Assembly (NCBI GenBank): GCA_022749755.1
Contig: CM040443.1
Coordinates: 10,885,744 to 10,949,743, forward strand
DNA: 64,000 nucleotides
From: Azadirachta indica
Taxonomy: Eukaryota; Streptophyta; Magnoliopsida; Sapindales; Meliaceae
Direction: 5' to 3'
Position numbers and translations under genes: made by a program
Notes under the pieces: model-generated
Seen by the model: the letters and a program-made list of their open reading frames with translations, nothing else
The model's database searches: none
Told to the model about the DNA's origin: nothing
Shown here: positions 1-10,663 of the stretch, in pieces
Numbering within the stretch: the first letter of the stretch is position 1
Layout of the letters: each line of letters begins with the position of its first letter

Positions 1-593
1 TATGAAAAAAAAATAATTATTCTCGAAAACAAATATGTAAGTCTACACGTGTCAAATTCTTAGCGGAACAACAATGCAGGACCAGCGAGGTTCGACAACT
101 AGCGAATGAGACGTTCCAGGTTACGTTAGACAACCGTTTCCGTCAAGTCGTCAAGCACATATTACCGCTAAAATTTATAACAGCCGTTCATATTTCCCGC
201 CTTTAGCGTGAGACGAAAGGACAAGACCAGCGTGTACATACAATGTAATTGGATAATCTTTCCCACATTTCTATTATCAGGTGCGGTAATTTTTTGCACC
301 TATTTCTTCACGAATAGGTAGGAATCTCTCATGTTTTTCAGGAGGTTTTCCCTGGAGACTTTGATATCGCCTACTCTTTTTGTTTCTGAAGGGTGCGAGT
401 TCTTATGGTTATATTGGATATATTATATCATTAAAATGATTTTGATAAGATAATTCATGCGGATTTCTTTAGTTCAAATCAGCATCCTCTCTTGATATAT
501 GAGAAAATTAGTGCCCATATATTGTTAAATATTAATATTTCATTTTGACAAATTTGTTCTTGAATTTCTTAGGGTTCAACGCTGATCCCCATA
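1..593 (+). promoter_or_regulatory. Upstream region and probable 5' UTR intron of the first gene
   Basis: This stretch has no credible coding sequence. A G-box/ABRE-like ACACGTGTC lies at 45-53, the core bound by bZIP and bHLH factors in plants. A pyrimidine-rich stretch ending in TTCTTAG at about 566-572 looks like a splice acceptor 21 bases before the ATG at 594, so the 5' UTR is probably interrupted by an intron. The transcription start cannot be placed from sequence alone. Confidence 0.4.
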
Positions 594-1559
594 ATGAGTT
601 CTAGACGCCGACCTTTGCATACATGTGGAGTTGCTATCTTGTCGACTGCTCAAATTGCCTACTCAAGATCTCAAGATTTCAACGGACCAATAGGTTCAGT
701 GACTAGAAAAATATCAAGATTAGCCAAATTCCCTACCCCAGTAATCTGTGCCCTGCAATATCAATGGTTAGCAATGCTCTCCTTTGCTGATGATCTTATC
801 CTGGCCACTGAAAACACAGTTGAGACCGTTTTCCCACCTTCAAACCATTTGTTTAACACGATCGATAAGCTTGTACAGATCGCAGAAACTTTGCCTGGAA
901 AACTTGATGATGTTTTAAGAGACTTACCTGCGATTATCCACCGGTTTTCATTGCTAGATTGGGCAGTGATTCAGGTTGTTTCATGGCTGAATCTTTGGAT
1001 TTCTATATTGATTCAAAGCGGATTGGGACATGCAACAGAAAAGGAGATTATGGTTGATTCAAACAGCAACGAGTGCATCACTGAATCATCTTCAGGAAAT
1101 CAACCCGCAGAATCATCAGCACAAGTTGGCTCTGAAAATAAGAAAAATGTTCCTGCTGAGCCCGAATCATCGGAATCTCGAACCAACACTGTTAATAAGA
1201 CGACTGTTAACTCTGATGTGATGAAGACTTCATACAAAGAGGCAGTAGTTAAAGGTGACAGAGAAGCAAATGGCTCGAACGATGGGAGTTCAAAGAGTAG
1301 TAGTAGTAGTAGTAAGGGAGAGAAGGAAACAAAAGTAAACACACAAAACAAAGATGACGGAACTGTGGAAGAGACTGAGAAACAGGATGTTTCGGGAGAA
1401 GAAGCCGGCAAACGAGGGGAGCTAACTGCAAGTAAAAGCGATGAAAGTGTAATCAGAAGTGATCCTATTCTGGATTTGTTCGAGTCAGGATGGGCAATGA
1501 AACCAACAAAAGAACGTAAAGCTGGGTGGCTGTCACGTTCTGTTTCATACACTTCATGA
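594..1559 (+). CDS. Plant protein of unknown function, 321 aa, hydrophobic segment plus acidic/Ser-rich tail
   Basis: This is an uninterrupted 321-codon frame. Residues 1-150 look like a folded domain, with a Cys/Ala-rich start, a Trp-containing hydrophobic stretch at about 47-70 and a strongly hydrophobic segment at about 118-140 (LLDWAVIQVVSWLNLWIS) that could be a membrane helix or amphipathic anchor. Residues 150-285 are low-complexity Ser/Glu/Lys/Asn and probably disordered, including a serine run coded by an AGT repeat near 1294-1312. The last 30 residues (DPILDLFESGWAMKP...) regain normal composition and look like a conserved short motif. I believe it belongs to a plant-specific uncharacterised family, but I do not recognise a function. 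The ATG at 594 is the first in frame after the probable 5' UTR acceptor. Confidence 0.75.
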   Translation: MSSRRRPLHTCGVAILSTAQIAYSRSQDFNGPIGSVTRKISRLAKFPTPVICALQYQWLAMLSFADDLILATENTVETVFPPSNHLFNTIDKLVQIAETLPGKLDDVLRDLPAIIHRFSLLDWAVIQVVSWLNLWISILIQSGLGHATEKEIMVDSNSNECITESSSGNQPAESSAQVGSENKKNVPAEPESSESRTNTVNKTTVNSDVMKTSYKEAVVKGDREANGSNDGSSKSSSSSSKGEKETKVNTQNKDDGTVEETEKQDVSGEEAGKRGELTASKSDESVIRSDPILDLFESGWAMKPTKERKAGWLSRSVSYTS

Positions 1560-2727
1560 GATGAAAACATTGAAAAGAGATTCTCTAACTAAGATTCGAA
1601 TACAATTTTTGTCATCAAAATGCAAAGGATAAACGACCTCTTTACTAATGTATAAAAATGTTTGGTACATATAGCACGATTATATTTTGCAGTGATTGTT
1701 GAATAGAGAACACACAATGAAGGGCTTTGATCTTTTATCTCACATTGGAGACATTAAGTACTTGGTTGTTTTATGCTTGAGACTTGTGTGCCTTTTGTGT
1801 ATCTTTCTTTCCTTTGGTTTTGTAAGTTGTGCCCCCACGCTTTTATAGGTCGATCAGAACTCTTTAGACTCCCTGGTTCAGCTGCTTGAGACCAAGAAAT
1901 CAAACCTTCCTTTCTATTTGTCTTGTTAGTTTGGTCTTTCCCTGGTTAACTTTTCGTCTGGTATTTTCAGCTTGACTTTTCGGCCACCGTGTCTGTTTTT
2001 GTGGTTGGGCCTGCCTTGTTAAGTTAAAATTGAGAAGAGAGTGGGGCCTCTCTCTCTCTCTTCCTCGCTTTTTTTTTAAAAGAATTGGGCCAAGAAATGA
2101 TTCTCCCACACCCTGTTTTACTTGTGTGAAATGGACGTATGAACCAGCTTCGAGCAATTTTAAGGCAGGTGTTATTTGTCAACACCAGAAACGGGCAATA
2201 TGTGATAACGGCAATGGAAGAATCATTGCATTTGTCGGCTCTAGGCCTCTTTTAAATATTCACTATTCACATAAACGCTAGCTATTTACATAAAGAATGA
2301 TTCCAGGTTGTGAACAGTGCGTATAAATAAATAGTAATATAGATACCGAATTTATTAAAATTTTGAACTTATCCAAATTTATTTTCAAGATTTATTATTA
2401 TAAAAATATATTAAATAATGATAAAAATTAAAAATTAAAAATTATCTCAATCATACAATGCAAGAATTTACGGGAAAAATTTTAAATAAAAAAAAACACG
2501 AATTCTCAAAACCACGATTCTAAATACACTCATTAATTACAATGTTTAATAAAATACTTTTATACCTACCCACAAAAATAAAAGAGAATTTAAGATAGAA
2601 TACTTTAAAACACCTTAAAACTTGTTTGTGGTACTCTTGAATGGCTTACACAAACGAGAGAAAATTGTTTACTTTATACAGGAGAGTAAGTACTCTCAAA
2701 ATCAAAATTTTCATGGTGGATGCTTCC
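1560..2727. other. Intergenic; 3' UTR of the first gene, then AT-rich DNA
   Basis: The first few hundred bases are probably 3' UTR. A CT-rich run lies near 2048-2066, and an AT-rich block with many A and T runs lies at about 2320-2620. The short open frames here have no family-like composition. I see no gene. Confidence 0.4.
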
Positions 2728-2812
2728 CACAATTTTTGACATTAACATTGCATGCCATGTTCAATTTCAATACTGCACACAATTTTTGACATAATATTCC
2801 ATGCCAATAACT
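2728..2812 (+). promoter_or_regulatory. Imperfect tandem duplication carrying W-box-like TTGAC cores upstream of the AAA-ATPase
   Basis: The sequence CACAATTTTTGACATTA begins near 2728 and recurs in altered form near 2778, about 50 bases later, each time followed by a CATGCCA-like tail. Both copies contain TTTTTGAC, and another GTTGAC lies near 2913. TTGAC is the WRKY-binding W-box core, and AATP1/HSR4-type AAA-ATPases are known to be induced by salicylic acid and pathogens. The duplication is visible; a regulatory role is inference. Confidence 0.35.
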
Positions 2813-3125
2813 ACTTTTGTGCTTAGTCAAAATAGCTCCCAAAGAAGCCAATCACGCCAACAAAAATTCCCTGGGAAGATTGTTCTGAACGTGCTGTCAT
2901 TCCGCTCGTTTGAGTTGACTTAGGTCGCTCGGACCATTCCAGTTGATACTAATAATTATTTGTACTTTAAAATAAATCTTCTGATCATTAAACATCTTCC
3001 GATGGAAGCTTTTATGAATAGAAAAGATTCTGACTTGTGTTGTTGATATCATGTCCCAGAAGCCAAAGCAAGCAAAACAAACACAAAACACAGTTTTCCA
3101 TTCAATTCTTTGTATAAGAGCAAGT

Positions 3126-4522
3126 ATGTTTTCTCTTAAAAACATCCTTCAACAACATCAGTTCTATCGACATATACCGCCTTCACGGCATCGGCAATGC
3201 TGGTTCGGACAGTGATTACTGAAGTGAAGACTGTGACCAGCGAAATCATACCAAAGCAACTTCAAACGATGATGCTATCGAGACTCGGAGGCCTTTGTGG
3301 AAATTCTTCTCAAATGACTATCACCATTGATGAGTACAATGGGTACTCAATCAGCAAAGGTGAAAAGATTATCGACGTAGTCGAAGGTTTCAGTCTCGTG
3401 TGGGAAATGCTTAGTCAGGAAACGAAAGAGCAATCTCAACGCGGAAAGTTTGAGAAACGAGTGATCGAGCTCAGTTTTCATAAGAAGTATGTGGAGAAGG
3501 TATTGAGCTGTTACTTGCCGTATGTAATGGAGGGATCAAATGCCATCAAGAGCAGACCAAAGTAGTGAAACTCTATGCATTAGGATATTTCGGCGGGGAC
3601 AGTAATGGAGGAGGTTGGGGTTCAACCAATCTTGATCATCCAGCAACTTTTGACACCATTGCAATGGACCCAAGGCTCAAGCAGGCTTTGATAGATGACT
3701 TGGACAGGTCTGTGAAGAGAAGGGATTTCTACAGAAGAGTTGGAAAGGCTTGGAAACGCGGATATTTGCTGTATGGCCCTCCTGGTACGGGAAAGTCAAG
3801 CTTGATTGCAGCAATGGCCAACTATTTGCAGTTTAACATTTACGATTTCGAGCTTCCGAGTATATACAGCGATTCAGAGCTTAGAAACCTGTTAGTGTCC
3901 ACCTCCAACCGCTCAATACTGGTGATTGAGGATATTGATTGCAGCATTCAGTTGCAAGACAGACAAGATGGAGAATATGACAACCATAACAGGAGGGTAA
4001 GATTGCTGTATATGTATTTACATCAATTCCCAGCTATAATTAATTAACTTAATTCATGTTTTAATCTTGTGACAGTTAACTTTATCTGGGTTGCTTAATT
4101 CTATTGATGGACTCTGGTCAAGCTGTGGTGACGAGAAAATTATTGTATTCACGACCAATCACGAAGACAGATTAGACTCTGCATTGTTAGGGCCAGGCCG
4201 GATGGACATGCACATTCACATGTCTTATTGCAGTCCAAGTGAGTTCAGGATTCTAGTTTCCAACTACCTGGGCATCAGTGACCACAAATTGTTTCCTGAA
4301 ATAGATGAAATGATTACGGAAGTTGAGGTGACTCCGGCAGAGATTGCCGAAGAGCTCTTGAAATTTGAAGATGCTGATGTTGGTCTTGAAGAATTAATAA
4401 AGTTTCTCCGGAGGAAAAACACAAAAATGGCAGAATGTGAGACAGAAGTTGGTGGTGAGAAGAGGAAGGCAAGCGGGGAAGTTGATGGAGATGGGAAGCT
4501 TGTCGATTTTATAAGCAAATGA
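3126..4522 (+). pseudogene. AAA-ATPase, AATP1/HSR4 (BCS1-like) family, disrupted
   Basis: The family has an N-terminal membrane helix, a BCS1-like domain and one AAA+ domain, usually in mitochondrial or ER membranes. An initiator-like ATG at 3126 (MFSLKN...) is one base out of frame with the next part, which reads TYTAFTASAM and then MLVRTV from 3197. That frame ends at a TAG at 3563-3565, and the protein resumes two bases off as VVKLYALGYF. Between DEYNGYSIS and KGEKIIDV about 40 residues normal for the family are missing. The AAA core itself is intact: Walker A GPPGTGKS, Walker B ILVIEDID, then a 79-base intron (3997-4075) and LTLSGLLNSIDG, FTTNH and GRMDMHIHMSYC, ending at 4522. Two frame breaks plus an internal deletion point to a pseudogene. 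A truncated AAA product cannot be excluded. Each break could also be a sequencing error, but the deletion is hard to explain that way. Confidence 0.75.
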
Positions 4523-4610
4523 AAGAATATGAGAAGTAAGATGAAAAAGAATCGGGCATTCCCAGGAGGATGGTCGTGTGTAAGGGAAATGCGTTAAAAC
4601 TTAATTAGTA

Positions 4611-4924
4611 GAGCACGCAGTTCAGCATTTACGGACAGGAAACAACTATGCTAACTGTCGGAAGTTACGTCGTCTCTGGATTTATGAAAACCAAATAAAT
4701 AAATCATGTAATGTAAAAAATTACGAGTCCAAATGATTTATCAACCAAAACGTGAGCACATGGCTCTCAGTGGAGCAGGCAGTTCAGCATTTACGGACAG
4801 GAAACAACTATGCTAACTGTCGGAAGTTACGTCGTCTCTGGATTTATGGAAACCAAATAAATGAATCAGGTAATGTAAAAAATAACGAGTCTAAATGATT
4901 TATCAACCAAAACATGAGCACATG
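4611..4924. repeat. Tandem duplication, 162-bp period, two copies
   Basis: The sequence starting GAGCACGCAGTTCAGCATTT at 4611 is repeated from 4773 with only a few substitutions and ends near 4924 at ...AACATGAGCACATG. The copies lie just downstream of the broken AAA-ATPase and may include its old 3' UTR. The near-identity indicates a recent local duplication. Confidence 0.9.
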
Positions 4925-5039
4925 ATTCTTAAACCATCTTTCTCTCCATTTAATAATCTTAGCATTTGCATTTCTCTTCTAACCACCAACTACTTTCTCA
5001 GAAGATGGAAATGTAAAATAATAAATTGAAAAAATATCA

Positions 5040-5930
5040 ATTTCGTCTATGATATATTTTAATATAATCACCTACATTTTTAATGTTTTAAAATTACACT
5101 TTTATTTCCTGCCGTCAAAATTTGGCTGTTAACCGTTAGAATATTTTGTCATTTGACACATTTACCGTTAAATAATTTAAATTTATATGGAGCCCAAATA
5201 GTCCAAGCCCAACTTTATTTTTTTAAAAAAAATAATATTTCTTGGACAAACTAATTTAATTAATAATTAATTTTATATACATCATTTCGTATATTATATA
5301 GACATTAGCGGGATGAATAAATAAAAAATAATGAAAAATAAATTTATCTAATAAGGAATAAATTTAAATGAAAAAATGAAAAGAAAATTTATTTAAACTT
5401 TTTATAAAAACTAATGCAAAAAATAAAAATAAAAACTTCTTTTCATTTAGACTATTATTTTTATTTTTTATAATATTTTATTATTTTTATTTGATTTTAT
5501 TGCAAAAATTTTTAAAGAAAAGAAAAGAGATAAACTTATTTATATTTAACTATCTATATTTATATTTGATTTTATTGTAAAAATTTTAAAAAAGAAAAAG
5601 AAGTAAATTTATTACATTATTAATTTAATTTTTTATTCTTAATAATTTTTTAATTTAAAATTACTTTTTATTAAATAATTTTATTCTAAATATTTGTTTG
5701 AGTTTTTTAGAATTGATATTTATTTAATTATGTATTAATATATGCTCACAATAAATGCTATAGTGTCCAATTCAAAATTAGGGGATATCATCATTATTAA
5801 TAAGATCATTTACACTTAAAAATTGAATTTCTAAGATTAGTATTAAAATTGCAGAGATTAAAAGTGCAAATTTTAAAATATTAAAAATGTAAGTCATAAT
5901 ATTTAAATACAAATTAATACTTTCTTTAAT
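5040..5930. mobile_element. Probable non-autonomous fold-back/MULE-like element with long terminal inverted arms
   Basis: The stretch at 5071-5112 (ctACATTTTTAATGTTTTAA... to CTGC) reappears in inverted orientation at 5851-5892, where the reverse complement reads ttACATTTTTAATATTTTAA... to CTGC. Similarity of the arms seems to continue outward for another 30-40 bases in weaker form. The interior is about 740 bp, very AT-rich and without a coding frame. Long arms and no gene content fit a non-autonomous MULE or fold-back element. I could not fix the exact ends or a target-site duplication. It ends just before the tRNA-Lys gene. Confidence 0.5.
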
Positions 5931-5948
5931 AAATTTTTTAAACATTTA

Positions 5949-6021
5949 CGCCCACCATGGGGCTCGAACCCACGACCACAAGGTTAAGAGCCTTGCGCTC
6001 TACCGACTGAGCTAGACGGGC
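5949..6021 (-). tRNA. tRNA-Lys (anticodon CTT)
   Basis: Read on the minus strand the gene starts GCCCGTCTAGCTCAGTCGGT and ends GGTGGGCG. The 7-bp acceptor stem GCCCGTC pairs with the 3' strand ending GGTGGGC through Watson-Crick and wobble pairs. The D-arm carries the A-box, the anticodon loop CTCTTAA has CTT in place, and the T-arm GTGGGTTCGAGCCCCA holds a canonical B-box. There is no intron, and CCA is not encoded, as expected for a nuclear eukaryotic gene. Confidence 0.95.
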
Positions 6022-6321
6022 TACGGAAAGCAAGTATTAAATTTCATAACTTATAAACATATAACTTATTTTGGCAGTTACAACTAAACGCAACCTACTT
6101 GTGCTAGAGGCAAAGTCCGAGGCTTCAGTTAATGAAAGACATGGTGTATGAATTCCTATCCAGAAGAGAAAGGCAAGAGAAAGAAACCAAAATCCATGGA
6201 TTACAAGGGCTGTACATCTCTTCTTCTCTATGAAAACAAAAATAAATAAATGCCCATGGGAGCAGGACAAAAAAGAAATAGGAAAGAAGATACAAGAAAA
6301 ATTTACAAGGGGGACCATCTC

Positions 6322-9300
6322 TTAATACTGGGAAACTGAGTAGCTCTTGCTCTTCCACAAAAAGCTAAAAGCTTTCCCCATCTTTCTTCTGGATATTGAT
6401 TTACATAGTGCTTTTGATTCTGGAGCAGGGTCAGCAGGGGGAGCAAACGTGGGTTTTGATTTCTCACTACTATCAGCCTGTTGTCTGATATCAACAGGGG
6501 GATGATCTCGTTGCCGCTGCTCCCTAAACAGCATCAAAAGTTTCTGTGCCTTCTCTCTTCCTCTTGCAGTCCCATTCACTGAAATTGACACAAGTGCAGG
6601 TATGACTCCTTCTTGTAAGACCATTTGACAACACTTCTCACTCCCAATACACAAAATTAGAAGGCATGAAACAGCTTGCTCCTGCTCAATGAGTTCACCA
6701 GTGTCCAGCACTGTTGCCAATCCAGTAATTAAGCCTGGGGTTGAATTCATTTCATCTTTTCCTGCTTGACTTGCTGCTAAATTTAGCAAAACCGCTAAGG
6801 ATTTCTCAGTCCACATGTGGTCACCAGCTACCGCAAGAGATTGAAGGCCACTGATAATGCCAGCTGAAAGGAGGTTTGGAATATTGGAGGGGATAGTGGA
6901 GAGGTTATAAAGAGCATGAAGGGCGTCAAGTTTGCATTGGCGTTCAGTTTCACCTTTACATAGCTTTACTAAAAAGGGGACAGCCTGGCTTGTACCAATG
7001 ATAGACTTGGCTTCTCCAAGGCATGATAGATTCAAATAGAGGGCCGTCGCTGCTCCATGGGAGTTGGGGTTGGAGATCATTCTCTCTAGCAATGGAATTA
7101 CTCCTGCTGCTAACATCAATTCCTTATTTCTGAAATTTAAAACAAAAAGAGAGAAAGAAAAAGAATTAGCATCGCTATGGTTCACAAATAAATAAAGAGA
7201 AGAAACGAAAGATCCATAAAAAGACAATATTTAGTTGACAAGATACTACAAAACAGCTTACTGTTAATCCACAATCATTATAGACCAAGTTTCAGCATCT
7301 CGCAATCAAAAATGGACTATTAGTGTTTTAAACCATCTAACTTGGCACAGTCAGATAACCATCTAACTTGGCACAGTCAGATAACATTTAGTTTCTGAAA
7401 TCTATCATTCATACAAATAACATTAATTCTGTGGCTTAGGAGAGTGCACATAGGTCATGCAGGTCAATGATGTAACCAACAAAAAGATATGGCTATATTC
7501 TCAACACCAATGGTGCATTTGTTGTCTCAAAATGATTCATGATATGAAATCGTAAAGGTAAAAAGTAAAGATCAAGACTATTATGATGCCAAGGAACTAG
7601 ACTCCTTCATTATATTCGTGTAAACAAATTAAAAATAAGAAATATAATGAAATGTAAAATCAATCTCAAATACACTGCCCTTGCGAAGTCTTGTCTTTTG
7701 TTAATTCCTTATGAACTTTGTTTATTTCCTCTCAAGTGGTAATTGGAGGTGATTTATGATGGAATATTGAGTCCTCATCCACCAAGCAAAGCTGATGTTC
7801 AGAAGAGAAATATAAGGAACAAAAAAAATCTAGCCTCCAGAAACAGTATTGTCATGACGGACACAGGGATGCCATAGGTAAAGGTTACCAAGAAAAAAAC
7901 AAGAAGAAACTCATTATACAACTGGTTCATACTAATAACACTTTATTGATTATTCAGCAAATATAACTTCTGTAATTTTTCAATGAATTATATTGCTAAA
8001 AACCATATTCTATGTTTAAATACCATCAAAACCAATACTAATACTGAAAACAACATATTTATTTGATGCTTTAAACTAGGCAGATGTTAACCAGGAGCTC
8101 AAACCTGTTATTGTTCACAGCTAGGTTAAATAGAGCCATAGCTCCAATTTCTTGAGCATAAGAATTTCTTTTGTGCATGGCTGACTGTAGGAACCTCAAC
8201 AATGCTTCAACAAATCCATTCACCCCCATGAAAATCCGGGCCTCCTCATCCTCCTTCAGCAGGAACCTTATTTGTTCTACAACACTGCATTTTTTACTCA
8301 TGTCTTCCCCTTCATTCAGGACATTCAGGAGATCCTGATATTTGTCAAACACATTAGACTCAGACTCCTCCTGGAGTGCACATATATTTTCAATTTCACT
8401 GTACTCTGTCTCCTCAATAGTACCACTCTCCTCCAAAGGAACAATCTTCACCTCCTTCAATTTGCAAGAGCGGACACTCCCAGTTGATTTTGAATTAGTG
8501 GACTCAGACTCAGACAAAGCCAGCCTCCAATAGTTAAGGTCAAGAGATTCAGGAGGACCATCCGGAATAGAAACTCCATTCTGTTCACACCAGCTAGCAA
8601 TAAGACCCTTAACACAGTAATTTGGCGTCAAACAAAGATGAGGTAGCTTCTGCTGAGTCTTTGGGCAGGTATTGTGCCCATCACTAAACCATTTTTCAAT
8701 GCAGATCCTTTCATATGTTTGTCCAGAGGCAATTATGACTGGATCATACATAAGCTGCAAAGATATCGGGCACCTCAATTCCTCTGGTGGAAGGGGCATC
8801 TGCCCTGATCTTCTATTGTTTGGCCTAAAATTAAAAGAACCAAGTTTGGACAGCTGGCGGTCAAAGGTATGCTCATGACCACTGTGCAATCCATCCTCAA
8901 AAGAACCTTGAACAGTAGGTGAACAAGGCGTTGAACCTTGTGAATCATTGTCATCTATCATTTCACTTCTAAATAACTTGGAGTATTTCCTCATGAGGTG
9001 CAAAAGATAGGCCACAATCGATTCTTTCCGCTTGTCTTCCTCCACACGAGCTCTTTCAATAAGTTTTTTGAGAGCCCTTCTCTCTGTAAGAGCTGCTCTG
9101 GAGGAAGTAATACCAAGTCTAGTAGCAGCCTGGTGAAATGATTCAAGCTCATTATTGTCATTAGATTCATTAAATTTTCTACCCCGCTGGAGTAATGCAA
9201 TTATATCATCACCAACTTGCTTCTCAGAAGGATCAAGTGAAAAAACAATAGTCTCAAGCTCGTTTACAATCTCCAAAATCTGAAAGTGGTTCAATTAGAA

Positions 9301-10663
9301 AAAGAGTTAGTGAACCTTAAGTGATGTAGACAAAAATAAACTATAGGAAATTACTAAACATTAGAATATGAAAGGCCAGTATAGAATTTGGTTGCAAATT
9401 CATGAGAAAGTATATCGATCAAAATAGAACAAGAATCGTCCCCTACATAACGAGAGAATTCTAGTGGATTGCATCAGAACCCACTGGGAGATATAAAGAT
9501 ATACCTGAATTACTCAGGAATTCACCCAACACAAAAGCAACACTAATCATCTTAGATGAAATTATGAAACCATTCCACAGATTAAACTTTCAACTTTTTG
9601 TTTCTCATTTTTAAAGATCCTTCCCTGTTTCAACTACCCATTACATCAATAAGAGAATTTTTACTCAATTCCAAGATACAAAAATGAATTGGGAAAAAAT
9701 TTACCTGACACCCAATCGATTGTGGAACAATATCTTCAACACGCCTAAGACTCTCAACAAGAGCACCACGTGCTTTGTCAAATTTTAGAAGCACAGAATC
9801 CCCAGTTATAGCCTACATGATAAAAGGGATTCCATTAGTAAATTCCATCCGCAAATTTCAAACCTCTCCCTAAATATAAAGGAAAATATATGTCCTAAGA
9901 ATTGAAGTCCTCATTACTGAAAGATAAACATTGTTAAAATACACGTTCATACCAAGTAAAGTTTACTACATTCTGAGCAGTGCTGAAGAATATTCTTGGC
10001 CTTCTCAAGTGCTATGTGCAATGCACATAATGCCTGAATGCCAGATTTGCTCCTAGGCCGTGAAGCTTCCAAGGAAGGGAAAATAGACAGGATTTTACAA
10101 TAAATTGCCGACAGTCTTTTACACATGTCTCCATGTAACTGCAGAAGAATTGATAATTCAATAAAGAAAACTATAAAATTCAAGAGGTGATGTTTCAACC
10201 AACAAACTAATGATTTTATAAAAACAAGTACCATTTGGATATTTTAAAGAACAGTTTGCTATATACAACCACCTATTGCACTATAGTTTCAACATTTTCA
10301 TATGGAATTCAAATTTTCACAAAATGAAAGTCTTTCTCAAGCTTAGTGAAAAGCTTTATTGATCTGATTCGCACATAGATACTGCAGTATAATATTTGAA
10401 GGAGAAATTGCGATTCTTCAAAAGAATTGCGACCATACTCGTGGACAAAAGTGGCCCGATGTCATTGAAAAGTAAAATAATACTAATTAATTAGATAAAC
10501 AACAAGTAGATGCAAATAAGTCTTTTTGTTTCTTTAAAAGGAAACAGCCAAATTCAACAAAATTGCTAAATGCTCCATTCAAAGTTAATCAATTGATATA
10601 AAGCATTCATACCTTGGCATCGCTAGCAGCAAACAAACTTTCTTCAACCTCAGCAATATCCAT
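6322..10663 (-). CDS. PUB45: U-box/ARM-repeat E3 ubiquitin ligase, PUB45 clade (PUB6/PUB7/PUB45)
   Basis: This is a complete five-exon gene on the minus strand: 10663-10613, 10138-9953, 9812-9705, 9279-8105 and 7129-6322. The phases match at every junction and give 775 residues, close to the Arabidopsis paralogues. It transfers ubiquitin from an E2 to substrates. Exons 1-3 (residues 1-115) and the start of exon 4 form the N-terminal helical UND domain. The U-box lies at about 277-350, starting PPEELRCPISLQLMYDPV and including the GQTYER and CPKT motifs. A Ser/Glu-rich linker follows, then ARM repeats from about 440 to 700 (for example GVIPLLERMISNP and GVIPALVSISVNG). The tail ends in the clade's basic KAFSFLWKSKS motif. 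The long gap to a probable promoter near 11.6-11.75 kb suggests a 5' UTR intron. Substrates are unknown from sequence. Confidence 0.93.
7331..7382. repeat. Perfect 26-bp tandem duplication in the last PUB45 intron
   Basis: The unit AACCATCTAACTTGGCACAG plus TCAGAT occurs twice back to back (7331-7356 and 7357-7382) with no mismatch. It lies inside the intron between the U-box exon and the ARM exon, so it should not alter the protein. Confidence 0.95.

Noticed and set aside
1100..1570. A 156-codon minus-strand frame opposite the first gene, rich in Ser/Leu
   Set aside because: It is the complement of the Ser/Glu/Lys-rich coding region; the low-complexity composition explains the open frame.
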